A DNA stretch of 64,000 nt from Sergeia podlipaevii (Eukaryota; Euglenozoa; Kinetoplastea; Trypanosomatida; Trypanosomatidae), in assembly GCA_030849805.1 (NCBI GenBank), contig JASANZ010002229.1:1-64000 (forward strand). The letters are read 5' to 3'. The notes beneath the pieces were generated by a model. The model had not been told where the DNA came from. It did not search any database and saw only the letters and a program-made list of their open reading frames with translations. Both the position numbers and the translations under genes were made by a program. Positions 20,501-28,813 of the stretch are shown here, in pieces. Numbering within the stretch: position 1 is the first letter of the stretch; each line of letters opens with the position of its first letter.

Positions 20501-21309
20501 ACAAACTTCTGTGTAGAAGGCGGCGGCCTCGTAGCACTGCTGCCCCCTCCGCTGCCGCTGGTCACATTCGGATCAGATGTAAGGGAACCCCCGGCGCGAG
20601 GTGATGATGAACTAGACTTTTCCTCTTTCAATCCAGAAGCTTCTGGTTGAGCACAAAACAGCAGCACCTTGGGCCCTGCACAGGCCGCAAAAGTGAACTC
20701 ACCAGGGAAGGCGCACATGGACTCTAAAGGGTCCATCGCACCACGCCACAAGAGCATCTTGTCCGAGATGCTCCACAGTGAGAGACGATGGGCGTGCTGT
20801 GCATTGCCACGTGTCTTCCCTTTAAAGGACGAAGAGAACGCCATAAGATCGATGCCACGTGCAGAAACGAAGCATGCCGCATGCACCTGCTCTCCTACTA
20901 CCTCTGCAGGGAGGCGAGTCGCAGCGGTTAGCTCCGGAGCTGACGCTGAAGTGAGGTAGAGCCCATAACGCTCCGCTCCGACGCACATCCAGTCTTTAAA
21001 CGGATGCAGACGCACAAAGATAACCTCCCCCTCGGACTCGCGTGCAGTGCTGGTCATTTCCATCTCAGTAAAGCAACGCCCCTCAGCCTTTTCAGGCGCA
21101 GAACTACTCTCTAGATCCACAACCCGCATCCTCTCTAAAGACTCCGTAGCGGTGCCCCTACTGTGGCTGACATCGAGCACCACTATAGCGGTTCGACTGA
21201 CTCTATAGGCTAGAAAAGAGTCGTTCACGCCGAGAGCTACGTGTGCCGATGACTTGACACAGTGGCCTGCCACCACGCGGCTGTGACTAACGCTGACCTC
21301 TCGGACCAT
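17584..21309 (-). CDS. Large conserved-type hypothetical protein, beta-propeller-like with C-terminal coiled coil
   Basis: I do not recognise this 1241-residue protein. The first ~820 residues are rich in short beta-strand patterns with Asp/Gly turns (for example AIVVLDVSHS, YLVAFDCATG, ELAVYEWRAGG, SLLCFTCRWR, IIASASQCVHLS). This suggests one or two WD40-like propellers without clear WD dipeptides. Residues about 825-1130 are Ser-, Glu- and Pro-rich and probably disordered, with an acidic stretch near 1155-1165 (HEDGDDEDRDEEE). The last ~45 residues (FAELARIQEQNERLETQNTE and onward) form a heptad-rich coiled coil that could mediate oligomerisation. This layout occurs in flagellar, basal body and trafficking scaffolds, but no specific family is supported. 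The ATG at 21309 is the only in-frame start after a good splice acceptor at 21463-21462. Confidence 0.8.
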   Translation of the reverse strand: MVREVSVSHSRVVAGHCVKSSAHVALGVNDSFLAYRVSRTAIVVLDVSHSRGTATESLERMRVVDLESSSAPEKAEGRCFTEMEMTSTARESEGEVIFVRLHPFKDWMCVGAERYGLYLTSASAPELTAATRLPAEVVGEQVHAACFVSARGIDLMAFSSSFKGKTRGNAQHAHRLSLWSISDKMLLWRGAMDPLESMCAFPGEFTFAACAGPKVLLFCAQPEASGLKEEKSSSSSPRAGGSLTSDPNVTSGSGGGSSATRPPPSTQKFVLLSRLCSTVDELRDAEYVECDVYQGESSTDDGHTEGSPSTSSSATFTALTSSGYLVAFDCATGAVIRWMDCKVCPATTMRLSKNYVLLAGTMTRFFTTDCWEFCGKIKPDVPAKVVGSSYASKLFDSLYTGAVCIKSEVFLFSSNGELAVYEWRAGGTSATNSNTAGGTSNKIHFTRRYHYVAVSSAETQVQFFFPKASAAVAPTSSWCLWSPLCTRIFVPYGNLHATLPMDMTCATFHARTQTLVGFCSTTQELIVYAAEDAWREWARLDLSSENVSVCSLVCRVGRDDGGGSGSRHGDNATEDNNDFIVALCNNSRASGGGGTAAVPQSLLCFTCRWRTVAEGCRSLTLARATMTHPLRPLPRSLVAAELVSVTPQETATGSELGMYAVSQRSIASLDTGREVYSSSDVITCVCGAGADLIIASASQCVHLSCATCVARPVPLGDSLSFLLPAFSGDEHELRIVCYDAANDLIAIATRWRAVVHRLGSGECVRRIHHSDSKQAEWGGAIKAMTLRLTNEVVMMCVCDEAGLLSEYSIIANRSGASTSTERAAAPSQPTLVSTAISVKASAAPQDPAQADAGESTQHSIGDTRRSEERLETRRQRRSASASALSSRELTARFDALSGFYEQQKLQLDCPRTSRQLRRASCGACSASFTTSSGSLGDSHPAVAAAMDAHNEVVEEDEAKVTGSPERRQVGFTMESSAPRFSAVEVSALTVVNDSAQLDERCDTVMLTANSNENSGTGGPVPATSSPGRRGEVRVEPEAPTEDTVKYSSTEVVPFPPATRDRSVEDSPAPAPYAFSPQPVLSRPQDTARRAAQPPSKLARSLRASLLQLQEALEQHAAAPEVSAGGLGDSHEDGDDEDRDEEELCELAQLMESLSSALHARIQRRGARWFRDPTGTATAMSAERDEQYQRQASSGRESSVENLSAESYRTLFAELARIQEQNERLETQNTEILQQLASKQPR

Positions 21310-22350
21310 AAATCAATAATAACAATTATAATAATAACAGCAGTGATGAAAATGAGGAAAAAGATAGCCGTATGCGCAAAAGAAAAGGACCGTGATTAAT
21401 TCTTATTCGAGTGAAGATGCCCAACTTGAATGAATTGACTGAAGAAGTGTCCTTCCTTTATCTAAAGCAACCGAAGGGAAAAAAAGAAAAATAAAAATAA
21501 CCAAACAGCTCAATCACTGCCTACGCACCAACTTTATTTTGTGTTTCTATACAAAACAATAACAAATAATAGTAATAATAGGTGTAGAAAGGGATGCGCA
21601 GCACAACTTTTGTTTGTGTACGTAGAAATGTGTCCCTATCGCTGTGATATATTTATGCAATCTAAAGAGGCGCCTACGTGATTTTGAAAATCCCTATATT
21701 CGTATAATTCTTATTATTCTTATCTTATTCTCTTTCAATCCTCTAGAGGCAATTTTTTTTTCCTTTGCAGTGCTCCTACAACTAAAAAAGACAGTGTGAA
21801 AAGACTCTAGCTTTTCCAACGGCAAGGAGCAAACTAAAGCGTGTGTACGATCGCTCTGTATATATGTGTGTATATATATAAAAGAGAAATGGAAGAAGAA
21901 TCGAGAAAAAGGGGGAAAAGGAATGAACCAAAACTAAGCCACGTCGTCAACAAGCATATTTTTCTCCGTATTATGTTTTGTGTGCTCAACGAACACCAAC
22001 AGGACTGATGACCCCTCGCTAATGTAGGTACTTTTTTTTAAAAAGACGCTTGTAGGTCGATTTGTGAGGAACATATATTTCATATTTTCTTTCTCTTGCG
22101 TAACGATAACATATATCGGCGCATCATCGGCAGACGCACACATGCAAAAAGAGAGTGGGGGGGGGAGAAAGCACAAGTAATTAAAATGCTTTATATAAAG
22201 CATCATAGCAATAACTAACACTGAAGCAGCAATATCAACACAGCAGGGCAACACCACATCAAAGCAAGAAGAGAAGAGAAAGTACACTACCTCTCAGCTT
22301 AAAGGTATCGGTCTCTCACCTTATTTCCCCCCCCCTCTTTTCATCTGCAC
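21310..22350. other. Intergenic spacer
   Basis: The spacer holds the 5' UTR of the propeller-like gene and the 3' UTR of the Rag GTPase gene. AAT-like runs occur at 21322-21339 and 21558-21580, with short TA tracts near 21860-21880. A minus-strand frame at 21934-22287 (117 codons) has no recognisable feature and is probably UTR. No RNA gene was recognised. Confidence 0.7.
21462..21502 (-). promoter_or_regulatory. Strong trans-splice acceptor of the propeller-like gene
   Basis: The minus strand has about 40 bases of almost pure pyrimidine (T-rich, with CCCTTC) ending in TTGCTTTAG, AG at 21463-21462. The predicted 5' UTR is about 152 bases. Confidence 0.75.
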
Positions 22351-23463
22351 TCACAGCACATCTCGCATTTCCAGCGCCACCTCGTCCTCAGAACCAAGAA
22401 ACGCCTTGAAGCGGTTACGTACTGCAGTAACATTCATGCGATGCAACTCGACGTCCACCGTCGGATCATCCGAGACCACAAGCACGTGCGTGCAGTCGGT
22501 GAAGGGATGTAGAACGGCAGTAAAGGTCCCTGTTGCCAGTTGCAATCCCCCAAGCGACGTTGTATTGTTCATGCAGCTGAGCTTAAAGTGCTTAATGGTC
22601 TCGCTCACCTCCGTCGTGCGTTGTTCGCCATCCCGTTGCACGAACTTCGTCCCCCCAGCGCCTGTTGAGCGCCGGCTGATGTGCGTCAAGCACAAGAACG
22701 TGCTGCGTTCATACAAAGCTACTTCGACCGAGTTACACGCAACTGCTACGGAGCGCATTGCTTCTACAAGTACCTCCCTGTGCGGGATCAACGAGCGGAC
22801 CACCGCGCTATACGCAAGATACAAAGAGTCTGACCAGATACTCGTACCAAAGAACTGAATATCAGCTCCATCAGGACTTATGCTGCGCAGGATCTCCTTC
22901 TTGCGTGCCTCGATGATGCTCTCACGCATCGACTCGTTAATCAAATCAATCTTGTGCAACAGCACGAACACTTTTGCCTGTGGGCTGTACTGCCGAATGT
23001 ACCGCATGGCAGCCTGAAAGTATTCCAACATTTCTGAGAGTTTCCAGTCCGCACTCGCACCCCCTTCGCCCCCCGCACCTGCGCTGCCGCCGTTGCTGGC
23101 CCCCGCGCCACCACTACTAGAAGGCGCGCCTCCACCACCTCCCGCCGCGCTGCCCAAACCAGGAGTGTCGCGGCACATGCTATTTATATCGAACACAAAC
23201 AACATCACACCCACGCAGCGAAAGATGTATTCCTTTTGACGATTAAGGTACTCTGTTACGTAGCGGTGCTGACCCCCACAGTCCCATACGTTTAAAAACA
23301 AGTTCCGCAGAATGTGCACCTGACTTTGATCGAGGGAAATCGTAATGCCCAATCGGAGAGCGTCACGCGGGAGATAGTTATCAAAAATGATACTTCTCAT
23401 GCACGTCTTGCCCGCGCCACCAGGCCCCATGAGAAGTAACTTTTGCATCTGCCGTTGGTCCAT
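22351..23463 (-). CDS. RagA/Gtr1-type small GTPase
   Basis: The 370-residue protein matches RagA/B (yeast Gtr1), the GTPases that form RagA-RagC heterodimers and recruit TORC1 to lysosomal or vacuolar membranes in response to amino acids. The P-loop GPGGAGKT (13-20) is followed by the Rag-typical MRSIIFDNYLPRD (22-34), a switch I Thr near 41, WDCGGQ (60-65, in place of DxxGQ) and the HKID base motif (170-173). The C-terminal half fits the roadblock-like dimerisation domain. An insertion of about 40 residues (97-138), almost all Gly, Ala and Ser, sits between the FVFDINS strand and the following helix; the canonical protein has only a short link there. The partner RagC/Gtr2 is not in this window. 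The ATG at 23463 follows an acceptor 102 bases upstream. Confidence 0.9.
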   Translation of the reverse strand: MDQRQMQKLLLMGPGGAGKTCMRSIIFDNYLPRDALRLGITISLDQSQVHILRNLFLNVWDCGGQHRYVTEYLNRQKEYIFRCVGVMLFVFDINSMCRDTPGLGSAAGGGGGAPSSSGGAGASNGGSAGAGGEGGASADWKLSEMLEYFQAAMRYIRQYSPQAKVFVLLHKIDLINESMRESIIEARKKEILRSISPDGADIQFFGTSIWSDSLYLAYSAVVRSLIPHREVLVEAMRSVAVACNSVEVALYERSTFLCLTHISRRSTGAGGTKFVQRDGEQRTTEVSETIKHFKLSCMNNTTSLGGLQLATGTFTAVLHPFTDCTHVLVVSDDPTVDVELHRMNVTAVRNRFKAFLGSEDEVALEMRDVL

Positions 23464-23565
23464 CTTTTCTTTCTTTTTTTTTGTTGTTTGTTTCGTGTGC
23501 CGTAAACCCTCCTTCTTTTCAATTGCGAATGTTTTGGTGAGCTAACAACACCAAAGGCCTAAAGG

Positions 23566-23592
23566 CTGAATAATAATAATAATAAGAAGAAA
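23566..23592 (-). promoter_or_regulatory. Trans-splice acceptor of the Rag gene, built on an ATT repeat
   Basis: On the minus strand TCTTTCTTCTTATTATTATTATTATTCAG ends with AG at 23567-23566. The AAT microsatellite of the plus strand here forms part of the pyrimidine-rich tract. The predicted 5' UTR is about 102 bases. Confidence 0.65.
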
Positions 23593-26380
23593 GACTACTA
23601 AGTCTCGCAGCCTAGATGACGAATGGTGAAAGCAAATTCCCTTGTCTTGAATCACGTATCTGTTGCTAGTACAATCAAAGAATCAAAGAAACGAGTTGTT
23701 GAAATGGAGGGGGGGGGGAAGAATTGATGTGTACATAAATATATTGGAGACTGTTTTACCATGCATAATCGCAGCTGCCGCTTCAAAGATCATCCCAGTG
23801 TACCTTTGGTTTCTCACTCAGTGGCACAGTTTCTCTCATCACTTTTTTTTTAAATCGTTTCTCGCTCAGATATTGGTGATTGTATTATTATTTCTTTTTC
23901 TCTTTTGCTGTTGATTGATTTATGTTGACAAATAATAATAATAATAATAAAAGATGCACTAGGTTTTTTTTTTTGACGGCAAGTAGAACAAAAATCAAAA
24001 TGTATCACCATCCTCGTCACGACTATTATCCCTCACTCCACCTTTCATATTCTCACACAACTATTTTGGCGTCCGTGTGTATATTTCTATCGTATAACAA
24101 AATGCGCATGCATCAAAAGGGCAGAACCATTCAAACGACAAAAAAAAAAGAATATGCAGGAAACAATCACTGTCTCATCCTCCCTCTCCGCTATGTTGTA
24201 TCGTACCTTTTCGAAAGAAATAGAAAAGGAGAGGTGCGAAACTGCCCCTCTTTCTTACCTCTTTCTTCTTGTGTTCAGCTTCTTCCGCACCTCAATCAGC
24301 CTCGGATATTTAAAAAGAAAACGCAGGAACGAGAAAGACGCACACATAATAGACAACATAGCGCTCGTTCGTTCGATCAAGCACATAATATAATGATGAT
24401 GGCACACACACTCACGATACGAGTACCCCCTGATTCGAATGAAAGAATAGTGATTATAAAGGAACAAGGACGAGAACAAGAAAGCTGGGGATACAAGAAC
24501 AACAATGTACACTCCAGCACAAGATCACAGGTTTGTCTCTTTATTTTCCTCTGTTTGTCACCTTAATAGATATAGATGCATCACCCTGGATTCTATGCGC
24601 GCTATACAAAGAGAAGAAGAGAATAGAGCTTCCCGTGTTCAACGAGTTGTCTACTTTTGCATTTTTGAAAAAATAAAAAACAAAACAAAAAAAAGCAAAG
24701 ACACACAAAAGCAAAAGACACACAGACACACTCTGCACATAAATGAAACAGAGCAGTCGTATAAACAACGAAAGAAATCACCGCACACACACACAAATAA
24801 TGAAAAAAAAAAGAGATAAATAATAATAAAAAGAAACACTAATTTCTTGGTTATGGACAATATTATCGCCATCCACTCATGTCTCTAGTAAAATAGCAGA
24901 AAAATAAACAAGTCAACAAGAAATTGTGAGCATATCGCATGAGTATGTCCATCCACAAGGAAGAAAATGCAGAAAAAAAAACCACGAGAGAGAAACACCC
25001 ATCGTTCTTCTCTTTGCTTTCTCTCTTTTTTTTCTTGTTGCTTTCCTTCGTGCCTGTATGGCATCTCAGTAAACGTCCTCAACTGCAACGCCCAACAGTC
25101 ATTATGTCCTGCAACGAACCAATGAAAGGCGTCAGGACTGCTTTCAGAGACTAAAATAAAAAAAAAATAGGTATTTCCATCCATTGTAAACAAAACAAAT
25201 AAATAAAAGGAAAAAAATTCATTTTACCAACACTCACATGACCATTGGGGGTAAAGAGAAGAGCACAGCACACTTCATTTCAATATATATAATATTTAAA
25301 ATTAAAGTATTTATAATTGCCTAGATCGCCTCGTCATTCGCTATGAATTTGCTTTTCTCCACTTCCCTCCCCCACACTATCCATATCAGCACATAGCAAT
25401 ACATATATATATACATGTATTACATTTTGCTCCTTCACAGAAAGTAGATCAAGGAGGGGGGGGGGGCCACTAATGTGCACTAAAAAGCCTCATTTGTTTC
25501 CCTCTTTTCTTTCTCTGTTGTTGCGTTATGGTGGTAGGGGGGGGGGAGTGAAAAGAAGATTTCTTCTCTAATGTACCTGTACGCGCATACAAATATAATG
25601 GAATGAAGACATTGCGCTATGTGACCCAACCAAACCGCTGTTGTCACTCTACACGTTGCACAAAGGTATCCATTCAAGTGGCAGCAATGAAGCTGGAGAG
25701 CCAAAAAGAAAAAAGCAGAGGTAGGTCTCGTGTGTGCGTATATATGTGTGTATGTGTATTTGCGCGTGCATGTATTTTCATCACAAAAATAGACAAAAAA
25801 AAAACGAAGTAAACGAAAAAGAAAGAGAATATAGGGCAACATGAAAGAGAACTTCAACGCCCTTAGCGACGTTCGCCCTTTCCTAAGGCCACACCCGCCG
25901 TTTCCAAAACAAATTAAACGAGTCTCTTCGTGTCCCTTCCTGATCCTCACCGCATGAGCAAGCACTAGCAAAAGGCATAAAAACGTGCTTTATTGAGTGC
26001 GCATTTATACACATGTTCGTGCCCATGTGCACTAAAAGTAAATATATAAAACAAATATGCACATCAGTTATAAAAATGATTCATAGTGCAAACAAATAGA
26101 AAAATGAAATGATTGAAAACATACGCAATCCGCCACGAACACACTACTGGTGAGTGTAATCTCTCTTTGTGTGCGTGTAGTCAAGCCTCAAAGCAAAACA
26201 AAAGAAAAGAGAGAAAGATTGCTTCTGAAATCACTTCAACGCTACTTAAAATGAACAGTGTTGGCAGGGCATGCTAAACAACAACAACAACAAAAAAAAG
26301 TAGACATGTACATATACTCCCATATACAAATAAAACCGAAGAAAAAAAAAAAGGAACTGAGCAGCGCAAATATTATTCTT

Positions 26381-26414
<34 letters not shown>
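26381..26414. repeat. Interrupted TA microsatellite
   Basis: A TA array of 34 bases with one AA interruption near 26390, in the large spacer. Confidence 0.95.
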
Positions 26415-26416
<2 letters not shown>

Positions 26417-26849
26417 AGCTCCCCCCCTTCACGCTTCCTCCCAAGAAATATAAATGTATCAGGGCATAACAGGTACACCTTCTGCCCAATGTCCTGCAAC
26501 AAACACCAAGCAAAAAAAATAATAAATAAATAAATAAATAAACGACGTACATAAGAGCAGCAGTTGAAGAAGTTGAAGAAGAAGAAAAAAAGGGTGAGAG
26601 AGGGAGGGAGGGGGAGATATATATAACTTGCTAGCTTACATGCCAAAGGGTGAAGATAACTAACGGGACACCACTTGTTTAACAACAGTTGGAAGGGAAG
26701 GAGGAAAAAAAAGTGAGTAAACGGGATAGAGAGCAGAAGAAGCATGTCAGCGATGTTGCCTATCTTTCCTCCATGGTCAATAAACTCATTTCTGGCTGCT
26801 CTTGTTTCCTTCTTTTTTTTCCTACGCCCCACTTTATCTTATCTTTTCT

Positions 26850-26870
26850 TATATATATATATATATATAT
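26850..26870. repeat. TA dinucleotide microsatellite
   Basis: About ten TA units in the large spacer. Confidence 0.95.
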
Positions 26871-27292
26871 CGTGATACAAAGAATGACATAATAAGATAA
26901 AGGAAAGCAAAAAGACATATATATGGGAAGGGTGAGAGAACCGTTGAATGAAAAGAATTTTTTTTTAAAGGAAAACAGCAAAATAAAAATCAGCACAAGT
27001 AACAAATACCAAGTAAAAGGAAATATCACCCACTCGCACACTTGTTCATGTTTCACACACCAAAAAAAAAAAAAAAAATAGTTGAGCAACACTTATCTCT
27101 TTGCCTTTCAGCGCAACCTTCAGCATCAATACGATACCACAAGTAAGTGCAAACTGAAAAGAAAAGTATATATCAGAGTGAACAAGGAATATATTAAAAT
27201 GGCTAGTACTTAGGTACATTCATCTATATATATAAATATAGTCCAAAGTTTATCTTTATTTTCCTTTTCAAAAAAAAAATGGTGCAGCGTGC

Positions 27293-27314
27293 ATATATAT
27301 ATATATATATATAT
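27293..27314. repeat. TA dinucleotide microsatellite
   Basis: About eleven AT units, followed by a C-run and a CCA/CA tract at 27316-27345. Confidence 0.95.
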
Positions 27315-27938
27315 TGCCCCCCCACCACCACCACACACACACATAAAATAAGCTTCCATGGCAACAGCCACCATAAAGACAAAATGTATTGCACAGCTTC
27401 TTTGGGTTTTATACCATACATTTCGAAGCACACGGACCACTAGAAATAATAATAGCCCACTATTTTGAAGACAGCGGAAACTGGAATATTGTAAGAAACG
27501 TCAATTCCATACACGTGCAGACAAGTCCATATACCCAACGACCTGGTATGGAGCTACAAAGGAACAATGTGTCGCTTCACACACGCGCACACATAGACGC
27601 TATCATCTGCAAAGTAATCGAAGACAAACGACATAGATGATATTTAAAGACTAGCAATAATAATAATAATAAAACAAACATGTCGCTTTCCATTCTCCTC
27701 TCTTCATTTCCGAATATATATATATATTCGTTTACTGTCCTATTTGTGTTCGCAAACGTGGGTCTCTTCCGCCTCGACAAACTCCAGTAAATAGACTTTG
27801 CCTCCTTCCTTGATGAAAGACTCTCATAAGCACGAATATATCCGCATACAGTCACGCTGTTCACACCGCAAGCTGCACCAATCACATTCATCACGGTGAA
27901 AAAGAATAGGAGAAAAGTGTAGACACCCTTACTACATA

Positions 27939-27984
27939 CACGCACACGCACACGCACACGCACATGCACACACACACATACACA
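27939..27984. repeat. CA-rich tract with CACACG period
   Basis: A tract of CA dinucleotides with regularly spaced CG steps (period about six) that decays into pure CA. It lies within the probable 3' UTR or spacer downstream of the phosphatase gene. Confidence 0.9.
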
Positions 27985-28013
27985 AAGGAAAAGTAATCAT
28001 CATCCCTTGAAAC

Positions 28014-28016
<3 letters not shown>

Positions 28017-28049
<33 letters not shown>
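28017..28049. repeat. TA dinucleotide microsatellite
   Basis: An uninterrupted TA array of 33 bases, one of the longest in the window. A further 19-base array follows at 28108-28126. Confidence 0.95.
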
Positions 28050-28051
<2 letters not shown>

Positions 28052-28813
28052 CAACAGCAGCAAACAGAAGCAAAAATGAGCCAAAACACCTAGCAGCAAA
28101 TAAATAAATATATATATATATATATAATAATGAAAGAGAAAGGGAGCAAGCACACAAGCGTACGCACGCACATGCAAATCAAAAAATAATAGATAGATAG
28201 ATAGACATATATACATATGCATATATATAATGAATATCAACAACAAAAAAAAAAAGAAAAGAAAATGTAATAGGTAAAATTTTATGAGAGAGGCTGTCAA
28301 TGCCCTCAAACGCTTCAAAAGAAGAAGGGGGATAAAGAAAAAAAATTGAGAAATTAACTGAGGGCCGCGCAGCAACTGAGCATATATTTTTTTACAAGGA
28401 CGTGGCATATGTAAACAAACATCAGACCCCCCACGTGCAGATTAAAAAAAAAAAAAAAAATGAAGCGGGGAGGAGAAAAAAAAGCAAGAAGCTTTAAAAA
28501 AAATATATATCACGCATCAATAATCATTTCCCTCCGTCCCCCTCCCCCCACAATCATCGAAGATGCTACACAATAAATATGTAAAAACGGTAACAACTTA
28601 TATACAAAAATACAAAGTAATATATGCTCAAAAATGGATCGTGACATACGGAAAAGAGAGACAGAAATAGAAAAAAAAATAAAGTGAATGAAATAAAATA
28701 CCCTTCTTCTTTTTTTCGTACACCACATCTGTTCTAGCATTCCGCGACTTCCCTCCTTCCCCCCCCCCCCCCTCCCTGTCCTCGTGCAGCCAGAGCTCCC
28801 CATATATAAAACC

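Larger units (their letters stand above)
23464..28813. other. 5.35 kb gene-free stretch packed with microsatellites
   Basis: This is by far the largest spacer in the window. It should contain the 3' UTR of the phosphatase gene and the short 5' UTR of the Rag gene, but that explains only part of it. It carries AAT runs (23570-23585, 23931-23950, 27656-27671), TA arrays (26381-26414, 26850-26870, 27293-27314, 28017-28049, 28108-28126), a CA/CACACG tract (27939-27984), G-runs near 25446-25456 and 25538-25546, and a C-run near 28758-28771. A GC-richer patch at about 25850-25975 includes a small hairpin. Minus-strand frames of 85-163 codons are dominated by Phe, Leu, Tyr-Ile or Cys-Val repeats and lack family features. 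I recognised no tRNA, snRNA or other RNA gene. Confidence 0.7.

Noticed and set aside
21934..22287. A 117-codon minus-strand frame downstream of the Rag gene
   Set aside because: It has no family features and lies where the Rag gene 3' UTR is expected.
23922..24566. A 214-codon plus-strand frame in the large spacer
   Set aside because: It starts in an AAT microsatellite and shows no domain or regular protein composition.
25480..25971. A 163-codon minus-strand frame in the large spacer
   Set aside because: It is on the transcribed strand and is the best small-gene candidate there, but its sequence is Phe/Cys/Tyr-rich with no recognisable family, and no clear splice acceptor precedes it.
27932..28408. 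A 158-codon minus-strand frame
   Set aside because: Most of it is Tyr-Ile and Cys-Ala repeats produced by TA and CA microsatellites.
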